DNA from: Metasolibacillus sp.
GTDB lineage: Bacteria > Bacillota > Bacilli > Bacillales_A > Planococcaceae
Length of the DNA: 64,000 nucleotides
NCBI RefSeq assembly: GCF_025291715.1
Contig: NZ_JAMBIZ010000005.1
Coordinates: 124,001 to 188,000 of the forward strand
Direction: 5' to 3'
This document shows positions 26,835 through 37,059 of the stretch, one piece after another. The notes below the pieces were generated by a model. It was given only the letters and a program-made list of their open reading frames with translations, had not been told where the DNA came from and did not search any database. The stretch's first letter is position 1, and every line of letters starts with the position of its first letter. The translations under genes and the position numbers were made by a program.

Positions 26835-27542
26835 ATGGACTTTCAAACCGTCATGCAGGAGCTAGAAGCATTAGGAAAAGAGCGTATGAAAAAGACTTAT
26901 TGTTCAAATGGGGCGAAGGAGCCTGTTTTTGGCGTAGCAACAGGTGCGATGAAGCCGATGAGAAAAATGATTAAAACGAATCAAGCGCTTGCAGAGCAGC
27001 TATATGCAACAGGCAATTATGATGCGATGTATTTTGCAGGGGTTATTGCAGAGCCAAATACAATGACAGAGGCAGATTATGATCGTTGGATTGAGCAAGC
27101 ATATTTTTATATGCTATCAGACTATGTTGTAGCGGTAACGCTAGCAGAGGCAAATATTGCAGAGCAAGTAGCTGATAAATGGATTGCTAGTGGTGAAGAA
27201 TTGAAAATGTCAGCAGGCTATAGCTGTTATTGCTGGCTGCTTGGCAATCGCAAGGATGAGACATTTTCACAAAGCAAGCTTGCTAATATGCTGGATGTTG
27301 TAAAAGAGACAATTCATACTGCGCCAGAGCGAGCAAAATCAGCGATGAACAATTTTGTAACAACGGTAGGGGTGTCGTATAAGCCATTACACGAACAGGC
27401 ATTGACTACTGCGAAGGAAATCGGTGTTGTTGAAATGAAGAAGGCTGGTAAAAAAAGCAGCTTCTTAAATGCGTTAGAAAGCATTGAAAAAGAAGTGGAA
27501 AAGGGACGAATTGGCTTTAAACGCAAACATGTAAGGTGTTAA
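26835..27542 (+). CDS. DNA alkylation repair protein (HEAT-repeat glycosylase family)
   Basis: A 235-residue all-helical protein of the AlkC/AlkD superfamily (DNA alkylation repair, HEAT-like repeats). Recognisable parts are FGVATGAMKPMRKMIKTN near the N terminus, LWxSG/YMLSDYVVAVTLAE-type HEAT helices and NNFVTTVGVSYKPLHEQAL. It is more like the YhaZ/AlkD-related group than AlkA. Whether it excises alkylated bases or has another role cannot be told. ATG follows AAAGGAG. It is divergent from the TauE gene and monocistronic. Confidence 0.75.
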   Translation: MDFQTVMQELEALGKERMKKTYCSNGAKEPVFGVATGAMKPMRKMIKTNQALAEQLYATGNYDAMYFAGVIAEPNTMTEADYDRWIEQAYFYMLSDYVVAVTLAEANIAEQVADKWIASGEELKMSAGYSCYCWLLGNRKDETFSQSKLANMLDVVKETIHTAPERAKSAMNNFVTTVGVSYKPLHEQALTTAKEIGVVEMKKAGKKSSFLNALESIEKEVEKGRIGFKRKHVRC

Positions 27543-27634
27543 ATTTGTAAAATTTGTTAAGTTAATTACGCATGCTTGTTTCTCGTTTACAAGTTGATTA
27601 CACTTAGAAAAGGAATGAAAGAGGAGGCTATATA

Positions 27635-28177
27635 ATGAGAAAAAGTATTGCAATTGATATGGACCAAGTATTAGCTAATTTTTATAAAAAGCTTTGTACA
27701 ACATGCAATGAACGATTTGGGACAAGTTATACAGATGAAGAATTTATAGGTGGGACTCGACGTAACTTGCCAGATGAACAGATGAAAAAATTGTATGGCT
27801 TTATGAATGAGGCAGATTTTTTTGGAGACTTAGAATTATTGGACCAAGATGCGATTGAAGTGGTGAAAAATTTGCAGGAGCATTATGATATTTTTATTGC
27901 AACAGCTGCAATGGAAGTTCCAGGCTCATTCAATGCGAAATACGATTGGTTAGAGCGTTATTTCCCATTTATTAATAAACAAAACATCGTATTTTGTGGC
28001 ACGAAATCAGTTATTCACACAGACTATTTAATTGACGATAGCCCATATCAGCTAGAAGCATTTAAAGGTACTGGTATTTTATATTCCATGCCATATAATC
28101 AAACAACAGAAGGCTTCATACGAATGAACAATTGGAAGGAAATCGAAGCCTACTTCCAAGAACAGCTTATAAAATAA
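27635..28177 (+). CDS. 5'(3')-deoxyribonucleotidase
   Basis: HAD-superfamily phosphatase (180 residues) of the NT5C type. It removes phosphate from deoxyribonucleoside monophosphates. The catalytic motif I is IDMDQVLANFYKK (two Asp, residues about 8 and 10), with a middle motif IATAAMEVPGS and motif IV LIDDSPYQLEAF. The cap segment GGTRRNLPDEQM is also typical. ATG follows GAGGAGG. It probably contributes to dNTP pool control. Confidence 0.88.
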   Translation: MRKSIAIDMDQVLANFYKKLCTTCNERFGTSYTDEEFIGGTRRNLPDEQMKKLYGFMNEADFFGDLELLDQDAIEVVKNLQEHYDIFIATAAMEVPGSFNAKYDWLERYFPFINKQNIVFCGTKSVIHTDYLIDDSPYQLEAFKGTGILYSMPYNQTTEGFIRMNNWKEIEAYFQEQLIK

Positions 28178-28187
28178 AACAGTCATT

Positions 28188-28233
28188 GATTGTCAAAAAG
28201 TAGGTTAGTCTGCTTTTTTGGCAATCTTTTTTG
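28188..28233 (+). terminator. Terminator of the deoxyribonucleotidase gene
   Basis: GATTGTCAAAAA pairs with TTTTTTGGCAATC, followed by TTTTTTG. Confidence 0.7.
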
Positions 28234-28363
28234 TACCGTATACATTTTCCTACAGCTTACACTTAATCCCCTACTTTATTCTTAATTTTCACGCGATTCG
28301 ACAGAAAGTTCGTCATAGCTTCTATAAGCATGTGATAAAATGTATAAAAGGTAGGTGGGATGA

Positions 28364-30454
28364 ATGGAAAGAGAATGGCAGGAAAGAGTCAAACGGCTAG
28401 AGCAAGAGGTTGCACAGCTACAGGCAGAGGTAGCAAAGCTTAAGCATGGTCACGAAAAACAGTATGTAGCACCTAAAACAGAAGAAAAACCTGTTATCAT
28501 TACAAAGACAAAAGCTGTCATAAAGCAGCCTGTCGAAAAAGCTATAAATGAAACGAAGGCACCTGAGATAGTAGCGAAGCCGACAAAATCCTTTGAGGAG
28601 CGTATAACAACTATTTTACCGAAGCTGTTTATGGTTATTTTAGTGCTAGGTATTTTATGGGGGCTAAAGCTAGCAAGCGAATTCGGCTTCTTATCAGATA
28701 CAGTGAAAGTTATGATGGCTTACATCGTATCAATCGCTATCGGCATTTATGCATGGCGCCTTGAGAAGAAAAAAGAAGAAGTGACAGCAATGGTCATCTC
28801 TTTATACGGTGGTTCCTTTATTATTGGTATATTGGCGACTGCAGCAGGGGCAATTTTATATGAAATATTCGCATTAACGGTGGCACTTGCTATTGCACTA
28901 CTATATATCGCATATGGGGTTGCCATTAGCTATTTAAAAGGGAGTCAGGCATTAACAACCTTTGTTGTATTTACATCTTTACTATTACCTTATTTGCTAG
29001 AATATATGGATTTTGAAAAAGTATTTATTTTAATTTATATTATACTGATTTTTGGAGCCATTCAGCTCGTTATTTTACAGCATCAGCAACAAATTGCCCT
29101 TTATATTGCTATGATTTTTTCACTATTGGCAATACAAATTATTTGGTTTACACAATACAATCAAACACTGTACTTTGCATGTAGTATCATCATTCTGTTA
29201 GCGCTATTTTTGAATAGCTGGTGGCAGCTATTTATACGTAGCGAAAGATGGAAGGTTATACAAGAAGGTGCATTGTTTAGCGTTAGCAGTTTTGTGCTAT
29301 TGCTTTTTAATATTTTTATTTTAAATGAGCCATATCAAATAGGTTATTTATTTATTATATTTGTACTTTATGTAATCATGGCCTTTATCGCACATAAAAA
29401 GAGCGAGCGTCATGTTTTCGATATTGCGGCGACAATTGCATTACTATTAACATTTAATATGGTGATGACGTTTGATTTTGCACAAGACTATGATCGACTC
29501 GCCTATGTTTTATCAGCTCTTGCAGGTATGATGTTAGCAATACGCTTGCGAGCATCGCTAATGAAAATTACGTATTCAACTATTTTATTTATGATGGCAT
29601 TTGCTTTATATGCAACGACAGATGTACGACCATTTTGGTATGTAGAAAATATAGCGATAATTGTCCTTATTGTAGGTCTAGCCCTTGCTTATATTTATGC
29701 GAAAAGACCAAAAGAAGAGCTGATGCGCTTTGAACGGGGGTTAGCTAAGTACTATGCAATGGATGTCATTGCAGCAAGTATTATTTTCTTCGTTATTCTG
29801 TATATGGCAAAGCTTGATTTTGCTTATATTTCAACAACATCCCATATTCCGTATATTGTCTTTAGCTTAACCGCTATTGCTCTGCTTGTTGTTTTAATTA
29901 TGGATAACCGTTGGCTCGGCATTTTTGCACCAGCATTACTCATTGTTTGCTACTTTACGCAAAGCTTGGCATTACTTACATCAGGCACAATGGATAATAC
30001 GCATAGCGTATTGCAGCTTGTAACGCGTAGCATTTTCATTTTAACGCTCATTGCCCTGCTTGCTGACATATATAAAGAAGGACGTATTTATCAAAAGTGG
30101 AAAAGGTTCATTGAAAAATATATTGAAATCTATATAAATGTAGGTATTCTTCTAACACTATTGCATTTCATTAATCTTGCATCCTATTTATACGCGATTG
30201 ACCTATTGACATGGGGCATTGCGATTATGATGAAAACATTGATTCTCTTTGCAGCAGCAAGCCTAACAATATTGTTAGGAAGAAGGCGACAATGGAAAAA
30301 GGTTACAGCAACAGGCTTTATTTTATTATTAATCGCAATATTTAAGCTTATTTTCTTTGATTTAGCCACATTAAACCTGTTAATTCGGGCAATTCTCTTT
30401 ATGATCATCGGTGCAGCAGGAATGTTGTTGTCGGGGAGATTAGGGAGGAAGTAA
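28364..30454 (+). CDS. DUF2339 large polytopic membrane protein
   Basis: A 696-residue protein with an N-terminal coiled coil (residues 1-30, REWQERVKRLEQEVAQLQAE), a charged Lys/Thr/Pro linker to about residue 85, and then roughly 20 or more closely packed membrane segments to the C terminus. This architecture fits DUF2339 membrane proteins. The family function is not established. Long aromatic helices and no recognisable catalytic motif are all I can see. ATG follows AGGTGGG, and a strong terminator follows. Confidence 0.75.
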   Translation: MEREWQERVKRLEQEVAQLQAEVAKLKHGHEKQYVAPKTEEKPVIITKTKAVIKQPVEKAINETKAPEIVAKPTKSFEERITTILPKLFMVILVLGILWGLKLASEFGFLSDTVKVMMAYIVSIAIGIYAWRLEKKKEEVTAMVISLYGGSFIIGILATAAGAILYEIFALTVALAIALLYIAYGVAISYLKGSQALTTFVVFTSLLLPYLLEYMDFEKVFILIYIILIFGAIQLVILQHQQQIALYIAMIFSLLAIQIIWFTQYNQTLYFACSIIILLALFLNSWWQLFIRSERWKVIQEGALFSVSSFVLLLFNIFILNEPYQIGYLFIIFVLYVIMAFIAHKKSERHVFDIAATIALLLTFNMVMTFDFAQDYDRLAYVLSALAGMMLAIRLRASLMKITYSTILFMMAFALYATTDVRPFWYVENIAIIVLIVGLALAYIYAKRPKEELMRFERGLAKYYAMDVIAASIIFFVILYMAKLDFAYISTTSHIPYIVFSLTAIALLVVLIMDNRWLGIFAPALLIVCYFTQSLALLTSGTMDNTHSVLQLVTRSIFILTLIALLADIYKEGRIYQKWKRFIEKYIEIYINVGILLTLLHFINLASYLYAIDLLTWGIAIMMKTLILFAAASLTILLGRRRQWKKVTATGFILLLIAIFKLIFFDLATLNLLIRAILFMIIGAAGMLLSGRLGRK

Positions 30455-30455
30455 G

Positions 30456-30502
30456 AAGCTGTAGGGAATGTAGAATTTCTATATTTCCCTACAGCTTTTA
30501 TT
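30456..30502 (+). terminator. Terminator of the DUF2339 gene
   Basis: AAGCTGTAGGGAA pairs with TTCCCTACAGCTT, followed by TTATTCC. Confidence 0.7.
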
Positions 30503-30562
30503 CCTTTATATGGTATGATAAAAAAGTAAAACGACTATTTTAATTATGTAGGTGAGTACAAA

Positions 30563-31315
30563 ATGACAATTATGTATCTGTTTTTCTTTTTGTTATTAGG
30601 ACTGATACTCGGTTCTTTTTATAATGTTGTTGGTTTACGTATCCCCAAAAACAAATCTATTATTTTCCCCCGTTCTTCCTGCTCAAACTGCCAGCATACT
30701 TTAACAATCATTGAGCTAGTCCCAATATTTTCGTATATTTTATTGCGTGGGAAATGTCGCATATGCAAAATTCGTATTTCCCCAATTTATATGATAATTG
30801 AGTTCTTCACAGGCATCCTCTTCGCATTTTCTTATTACCAACTAGGTTTTTCAACAGAGCTATTTGTTGCCTTGCTCTTCATTTCACTTTTAATGATTAT
30901 TACAGTTTCCGATATTGCCTATATGTTAATACCAAATAAAATTTTGTTATTCTTTTTACCTTTACTTATTTTAGGACGTATATTATCGCCCCTTACTTTA
31001 TGGTGGGATAGCTTGCTTGGCGCAGTGATGGGCTTTGGTCTATTATTGCTTATTGCAGCTGTATCGAAGGGTGGTATAGGAGGAGGCGATATTAAGCTAT
31101 TTTTCTTAATTGGTCTTGTGCTTGGGACAGTGAGTACATTACTTACACTTTTTTTAGCAGCGATGATTGGGATGCTATTAGCTATTATCCAGTTAAATTT
31201 ATATAAAAAAGATCGCAAAACACCAATTCCATTTGGCCCATCTATTGCATTGGCAAGCATTATCATTTATTTTTATGGCAAGCAAATAATGGCATGGTAT
31301 ATGCAATTGCTTTAA
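30563..31315 (+). CDS. Prepilin peptidase (A24 family)
   Basis: Bifunctional aspartyl leader peptidase and N-methyltransferase for type IV pilin-like proteins (250 residues). The N-terminal DUF2323-type domain has the two Cys pairs CSNC and CRIC. The catalytic Asp residues are in VSDIAYMLIPNK and GGIGGGDIKLFF. Several membrane segments are evident. In Bacilli this enzyme (ComC) processes competence pseudopilins; no pilin genes are in this window. ATG follows TAGGTGAG. Confidence 0.9.
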   Translation: MTIMYLFFFLLLGLILGSFYNVVGLRIPKNKSIIFPRSSCSNCQHTLTIIELVPIFSYILLRGKCRICKIRISPIYMIIEFFTGILFAFSYYQLGFSTELFVALLFISLLMIITVSDIAYMLIPNKILLFFLPLLILGRILSPLTLWWDSLLGAVMGFGLLLLIAAVSKGGIGGGDIKLFFLIGLVLGTVSTLLTLFLAAMIGMLLAIIQLNLYKKDRKTPIPFGPSIALASIIIYFYGKQIMAWYMQLL

Positions 31316-31410
31316 AAAAGGAATTTTGAATTATCTAAAAATTACGTTGCTCACTGCAAATAACTAGCATATGATAATAGTAATAACTTACAAGTGAGGA
31401 GAATGTAATA

Positions 31411-32103
31411 ATGAAGCCAATAATCGGGGTAACGATGCATACAGGTGATAAAAAACTAGAAATAAATGAAACATACATACAGTCTGTAGAGCTAGCTGGA
31501 GGAATTCCTTTATGCATTCCACATCTCGATGCATATGATGTGGAGCAAGTATTAAATAAAGTAGACGGTCTACTATTAATTGGGGGACATGATGTCAACC
31601 CGCAATTATATGGGCAAGAGCCGCATCAAAAGCTAGGTATGTTTCATACAAAACGAGATAACAGTGATTTAGCCATTGTACAAAATGCCTTTCAGCGCAA
31701 TATGCCGATATTGGCAATATGTCGCGGTCATCAAGTATTGAATGTCGCATTTGGCGGTACGTTAATTCAAGATATTCCATCACAATCGGAGCAATCAATT
31801 GCACATGTGCAAGCTTCTTTAAGAGATGAGGCAACACATACAGTTAAAATTAATGGAGAAAAGCTTCATGCTATTTTTGATGTGGAGCAAGTCCGCACAA
31901 ATTCCTTCCATCATCAAGCAATTGATCAGCTAGGAGAAGGATTAGTCGTTGCAGGTGTTGCAGCAGATGGCATCAACGAAGCGGTTGAACATGAAGGACA
32001 TCCATTTTGTATTGGGGTACAATGGCATCCAGAGGCAATGGCACCATCTGGTGATGAGCATTCTATTAAACTTTTTAAAGCATTTATTGAAGCATGTAAA
32101 TAA
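31411..32103 (+). CDS. Gamma-glutamyl-gamma-aminobutyrate hydrolase family protein (peptidase C26)
   Basis: Class I glutamine amidotransferase-like hydrolase of 230 residues, related to PuuD. The nucleophile Cys is in AICRGHQVLNVAFGGTL, near residue 105, and the catalytic His-Glu pair is in GVQWHPEAM. LIGGHDVNPQLYGQEPH is a typical N-terminal motif. The exact substrate (gamma-Glu-GABA or another gamma-glutamyl amide) cannot be set by sequence. ATG follows GTGAGGAG, and a hairpin terminator follows. Confidence 0.88.
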   Translation: MKPIIGVTMHTGDKKLEINETYIQSVELAGGIPLCIPHLDAYDVEQVLNKVDGLLLIGGHDVNPQLYGQEPHQKLGMFHTKRDNSDLAIVQNAFQRNMPILAICRGHQVLNVAFGGTLIQDIPSQSEQSIAHVQASLRDEATHTVKINGEKLHAIFDVEQVRTNSFHHQAIDQLGEGLVVAGVAADGINEAVEHEGHPFCIGVQWHPEAMAPSGDEHSIKLFKAFIEACK

Positions 32104-32118
32104 TAAAAAGGTATATGG

Positions 32119-32165
32119 GTGTCTGAAAAGAGGTATATTAAACCTCCTTTTCGGACACTTTTGCT
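32119..32165 (+). terminator. Terminator of the C26 hydrolase gene
   Basis: GTGTCTGAAAAGAGG pairs with CCTCCTTTTCGGACAC, followed by TTTTGCTGTTTT. Confidence 0.7.
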
Positions 32166-32454
32166 GTTTTGTTAAAATATTTGCTGAAGTACAGCATCCA
32201 TTAATAGAAGAAAAATTTCATAGGAAATCGCCAATTTTATTTAAAAATCCACAAAAATCATGCTATTAATTATTGAAATGGGCTATTTTTGAGAAATTAT
32301 CAATCATTGTTGAACATGCACATTTTTTATTTGTTATATAAAATAGCATTAATTCCTCACTAGCAAGCTTTTTAGTGATTTTTCTTCATATTCATTTCAC
32401 CTCAAATATTCTTCTTTATTTCCACAATGTAATTATTCGAAAGCTATGCTAGCT

Positions 32455-32494
32455 AAAAAGCGGAGCTGCCCAAAGATGGGTAGCTCCGCTTTTC
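32455..32494 (-). terminator. Terminator of lexA
   Basis: AAAAGCGGAGCTGCCC pairs with GGGTAGCTCCGCTTTT around a 6-base loop. The stem is flanked by T-rich sequence on the minus strand. Confidence 0.8.
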
Positions 32495-32496
32495 AT

Positions 32497-33126
32497 TTAT
32501 TGGATTTTACGATATAGTCCAACAACATGACCTAAAATCGTTACTTGATTCACTAAAATTGGGTCCATTGAAGAGTTTTCAGGCTGTAAACGGAAATGCG
32601 TTTTTTCTTTATAAAAGCGTTTAACCGTTGCTTCATTATCTTCTGTCATTGCTACTACGATATCACCATTATTGGCTGTCGATTTTTGTTTTACGATCAC
32701 ATAATCTCCATCTAGTATACCTGCTTCAATCATTGATTCACCCATAATTTCAAGCATAAACAGTTGATCTTCAGCAGAGCCATAGGAGTTAGGTAACGGG
32801 AAATATTCCTCAATATTTTCAATGGCAGAAATAGGAAGTCCAGCTGTTACTTTACCGATTAACGGGACATGGATAACGCCTTGTTGTTCAATATCATTAT
32901 CGCTAGTATCCAAAATTTCAATTGCGCGTGGCTTTGTTGGATCACGTCGAATAAGTCCCTTGCTTTCTAAGCGAGCTAAATGTCCATGCACAGTAGAACT
33001 CGATGCTAAACCGACTGCTTCTCCGATTTCACGAACTGACGGTGGATAACCTTTTGACTTAACCTCTTCTTTAATAAAAGCTAAAATTGCTTCTTGGCGT
33101 TTTGATACTTTTGTCAACTCACTCAC
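32497..33126 (-). CDS. lexA: SOS repressor LexA
   Basis: Represses SOS genes and self-cleaves when RecA filaments form on damaged DNA. The 209-residue protein has an N-terminal winged helix ([21 protein letters not shown], residues about 30-50). The Ala95-Gly96 cleavage site is in [10 protein letters not shown]. The serine nucleophile is Ser131 ([10 protein letters not shown]) and the general base is Lys169 (TVKRFYK). ATG follows AAGAGGTGAG. It is divergent from yneA, with several LexA-box matches in the shared intergenic region, so autoregulation is expected. Confidence 0.96.
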   Translation of the reverse strand: MSELTKVSKRQEAILAFIKEEVKSKGYPPSVREIGEAVGLASSSTVHGHLARLESKGLIRRDPTKPRAIEILDTSDNDIEQQGVIHVPLIGKVTAGLPISAIENIEEYFPLPNSYGSAEDQLFMLEIMGESMIEAGILDGDYVIVKQKSTANNGDIVVAMTEDNEATVKRFYKEKTHFRLQPENSSMDPILVNQVTILGHVVGLYRKIQ

Positions 33127-33301
33127 CTCTTTTAATTTTTAGTAAAATATCCTGCCTCTCTAAATATAAAGAGAGGGAACTATAGTTAGTCTTGCTCAGC
33201 ATATGTAGAAAGCCTACTGAACTAAAATAAAGCCTTAAATAACACATAATTGGTAGAACAAATTTTCTTGTTTTTAGTATAACAAAAGAGAAAACAGAAA
33301 G

Positions 33302-33382
33302 CAAACGTTAGTTCGAAAAAAATATTGACAAGAAACGTTTGTTCGTTTTATTATAAGAACATATATTCCGAACGGATATTCT
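33302..33382. promoter_or_regulatory. Cluster of four LexA-box matches between lexA and yneA
   Basis: Against the Bacillus consensus CGAAC-N4-GTTCG, four half-site pairs are visible. They are CAAACGTTAGTTCG (33302, 9 of 10 positions), GAAACGTTTGTTCG (33332, 8 of 10), AGAACATATATTCC (33356, weaker) and CGAACGGATATTCT (33369, perfect left half). The first two have perfect right halves. B. subtilis also has several boxes between these two genes. Confidence 0.75.
33325..33354 (+). promoter_or_regulatory. SOS-controlled promoter of yneA
   Basis: TTGACA (33325-33330) and TATTAT (33349-33354) are 18 bases apart, with the second LexA box filling the spacer. LexA binding would block polymerase directly. 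Confidence 0.65.
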
Positions 33383-33404
33383 ATTTATTTAGGAGGAGTT
33401 AAAT

Positions 33405-34396
<992 letters not shown>

Positions 34397-34407
34397 GTAG
34401 TTTGTTC

Positions 34408-34453
34408 AAAACGTAAAGCGCAAGGTAAATCACTTGCGCTTTACGTTTTTTTC
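34408..34453 (+). terminator. Terminator of yneA-yneB
   Basis: AAAACGTAAAGCGCAAG pairs perfectly with CTTGCGCTTTACGTTTT, followed by more Ts. Confidence 0.85.
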
Positions 34454-34495
34454 TCATACCTTTGTAGTATGGAGTTTTAGAAAGGTGAGAAAAAT

Positions 34496-34732
34496 ATGTT
34501 ATCAAAACAAAAATTAACTCGAATTAATACACTCGCAAAAAAAGCGAAGGAAGGTACGTTGACAGAGGCAGAAGCCAAGGAGCGTACAGCACTTCGTAAA
34601 GAATATTTAGATACATTCCGTGCAACGATGCGTGATACGATTGAGCATGTAAAAATTGTTGATCCAGAAGGCAATGATGTTACACCAGATAAAATAAAAA
34701 ATATTAAAAAGCAGAGGGATTTTCCAAACTAA
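34496..34732 (+). CDS. ynzC: DUF896/YnzC family protein
   Basis: A small, highly charged helical protein of 78 residues: RINTLAKKAKEGTLTEAEAK, ERTALRKEYLDTFRATMRD and a VKIVDPEGNDVTP tail. It is the DUF896 family, a two-helix hairpin that is part of the SOS-linked yneA-yneB-ynzC locus in B. subtilis. Its molecular role is unknown. Here a strong terminator separates it from yneB, so it is probably transcribed on its own. ATG follows AAAGGTGAG. Confidence 0.9.
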   Translation: MLSKQKLTRINTLAKKAKEGTLTEAEAKERTALRKEYLDTFRATMRDTIEHVKIVDPEGNDVTPDKIKNIKKQRDFPN

Positions 34733-34835
34733 TGTTATCATGATTCAGTACAAAATCCGAAATTTACAAAATAGTACATTTAGTATGATGAATTTCAAAG
34801 AAAACAGCTACTAACCATTGTTTTCTTTAACGTTC

Positions 34836-34864
34836 TTGACTACACTATAAAAGTAGACTATTTA
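34836..34864 (+). promoter_or_regulatory. Probable sigma-A promoter of tkt
   Basis: TTGACT and TATTTA lie 17 bases apart, ending 22 bases before the tkt start. Confidence 0.4.
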
Positions 34865-34885
34865 GCACGAGAAAGGATGTCAAAA

Positions 34886-36880
34886 ATGACTCAAACTCCG
34901 GATCAACTTGCAATTAATGCAATCCGCACATTATCAATTGATGCAATTGAAAAAGCAAATTCTGGCCACCCTGGTTTACCGATGGGGGCAGCTCCAATGG
35001 CTTATACACTATGGACACAGCATTTACGCCATAATCCACAAAATCCAAATTGGTATAACCGTGACCGTTTTGTATTATCTGCTGGTCATGGCTCTATGTT
35101 ACTTTATAGCTTATTACATTTAGGTGGCTATGACTTACCGATGGAAGAAATTAAAAACTTCCGTCAATGGGGCTCATTAACACCTGGTCACCCAGAGTAT
35201 GGTCATACTGCTGGTGTTGAAGCAACAACTGGACCACTTGGACAAGGGATTGCAATGACTGTGGGTATGGCAATGGCTGAAGCACACCTTGCGGCTAAAT
35301 ACAATAAAGATGAGCATAAAATCGTAGATCATTACACATATGCTTTATGTGGTGATGGGGATTTAATGGAAGGTGTAGCTGCTGAGGCGATTTCATTAGC
35401 AGGTCACTTACAATTAGAAAAATTAATCGTACTTTATGATAGCAATGATATTTCATTAGATGGCGAATTAGGCATGTCGTTTTCAGAGAATGTCCAAAAG
35501 CGCTTTGAATCATACGGATGGAACTATTTGCGTGTAGACGATGGAAATGATATTTCAGAGCTAAACGCTAAAATTGAAGAAGCTAAGCAATTAAAGGGCA
35601 AGCCAACTTTAATTGAAGTAAAAACAGTAATTGGCTATGGTTCACCAAATAAATCCGGTAAATCAGATTCACACGGTGCACCACTTGGCGCAGATGAAGC
35701 AACTTTAACAAAAGCACATTATGGTTGGGATCATGAGCCATTTAACGTGCCACAAGAAGTGTATGAAACATTTAAAGCGGCGGCAGAGCGTCAAGGTGTT
35801 GCAGCAGAACAAGCTTGGAATGAACAATTTGAAGCTTACCGAGCTAAATATCCAGAGCTAGCAGCTGAATTTGAAAATGCAATGGCAGGTGACTTACCAG
35901 CAGATTTCGCAGCTGAAGTACCTGTGTATGAAGCAGGAAAATCAGTAGCTACCCGCTCATCTTCTGGTGATGTCATTAATGCTTTAGCGAAAAAACTACC
36001 ATCATTATTCGGCGGTAGTGCAGACTTAGCAAGCTCAAATAAAACAACAATCAAAGGTGCAGGCGATTTTTCAGTAGAAAACTATGCAGGTCGCAATATT
36101 TGGTTCGGTGTGCGTGAGTTTGCGATGGGAGCAGCGTTAAATGGTATGGCATTACATGGCGGCTTAAACGTATTTGGTGCAACATTCTTCGTGTTCTCTG
36201 ACTATGTTCGTCCAGCAGTACGCTTATCAGCATTAATGGGCTTACCAGTAACATATGTATTTACACATGACTCAATTGCTGTTGGGGAAGATGGCCCAAC
36301 ACATGAACCAGTGGAGCACTTAGCTTCATTACGTGCAATGCCAAACTTAAATGTAATTCGTCCAGCAGATGCAAATGAATCAGCAGAAGCTTGGAAGCAA
36401 GCGATTTTATCGCCAAACACACCAACGGCTTTAGTATTGTCACGTCAAAACTTACCTGTGTTAGACACAACAGCACAATTAGCTGCTGAAGGTGTAGCAC
36501 GTGGTGGCTATGTTGTATCACCTGCAACAAAGGCAACACCTGATGCAATTTTAATTGCTGCAGGTTCGGAAGTTTCTCTAGCAGTAGATGCACAAAAAGC
36601 ATTACTTGCTGAAGGTGTCGACGTATCAGTCGTGTCAATGCCATCAACATTTGCATTTGACCAACAAGATGCAGACTATAAAGAATCTGTATTACCAAAA
36701 ACTGTTACGAAGCGTTTAGCAATCGAAATGGGTGCAACACAAAGCTGGTATAAATATGTTGGCTTAGAAGGTGATGTACTAGGTATCGACACATTTGGCG
36801 CATCAGCACCTGGCGATTTAGTTATCGAAAAATTCGGCTTCACTGTTGAAAACGTAGTAAATAAAGTAAAAGCGCTATAA
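34886..36880 (+). CDS. tkt: Transketolase
   Basis: Thiamine-diphosphate enzyme of the non-oxidative pentose phosphate pathway that moves two-carbon units between sugar phosphates. About 664 residues from ATG 34886; an in-frame ATG at 34877 directly abuts the GAAAGG site and is too close. Motifs include [20 protein letters not shown], the ThDP site [42 protein letters not shown] and the C-terminal [17 protein letters not shown] region with [19 protein letters not shown]. Its position next to ynzC is as in B. subtilis. Confidence 0.95.
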   Translation: MTQTPDQLAINAIRTLSIDAIEKANSGHPGLPMGAAPMAYTLWTQHLRHNPQNPNWYNRDRFVLSAGHGSMLLYSLLHLGGYDLPMEEIKNFRQWGSLTPGHPEYGHTAGVEATTGPLGQGIAMTVGMAMAEAHLAAKYNKDEHKIVDHYTYALCGDGDLMEGVAAEAISLAGHLQLEKLIVLYDSNDISLDGELGMSFSENVQKRFESYGWNYLRVDDGNDISELNAKIEEAKQLKGKPTLIEVKTVIGYGSPNKSGKSDSHGAPLGADEATLTKAHYGWDHEPFNVPQEVYETFKAAAERQGVAAEQAWNEQFEAYRAKYPELAAEFENAMAGDLPADFAAEVPVYEAGKSVATRSSSGDVINALAKKLPSLFGGSADLASSNKTTIKGAGDFSVENYAGRNIWFGVREFAMGAALNGMALHGGLNVFGATFFVFSDYVRPAVRLSALMGLPVTYVFTHDSIAVGEDGPTHEPVEHLASLRAMPNLNVIRPADANESAEAWKQAILSPNTPTALVLSRQNLPVLDTTAQLAAEGVARGGYVVSPATKATPDAILIAAGSEVSLAVDAQKALLAEGVDVSVVSMPSTFAFDQQDADYKESVLPKTVTKRLAIEMGATQSWYKYVGLEGDVLGIDTFGASAPGDLVIEKFGFTVENVVNKVKAL

Positions 36881-36985
36881 ACTATTCATAAAATATAGAA
36901 AGACTATTACGCAAAGTTTTTCTGATAGCTACTTGTATTTTTATTGCAGTGTTTTTAAGCTTTTAAAATAAGCTAACTTAATTTT

Positions 36986-37029
36986 AGGCTGTTTAGAAAT
37001 GATTGATTCTTTCTAGACAGCCTTTTTTC
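36986..37029 (+). terminator. Terminator of tkt
   Basis: AGGCTGTTTAGAAA pairs with TTTCTAGACAGCCT, followed by TTTTTC. Confidence 0.75.
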
Positions 37030-37059
37030 TAAACTAATCTAAATTTAAGGGGGGATTGT

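Larger units (their letters stand above)
32104..32496. other. Intergenic region between convergent C26 hydrolase and lexA genes
   Basis: Contains the terminators of both flanking genes. The middle (about 32,170-32,450) is AT-rich with no open frame that looks like protein and no repeat that I can find elsewhere in the window. Confidence 0.5.

Noticed and set aside
28218-28400. Plus-strand open frame just before the DUF2339 gene
   Set aside because: It overlaps the true start of the next gene in another frame, has no ribosome binding site and no protein-like composition.
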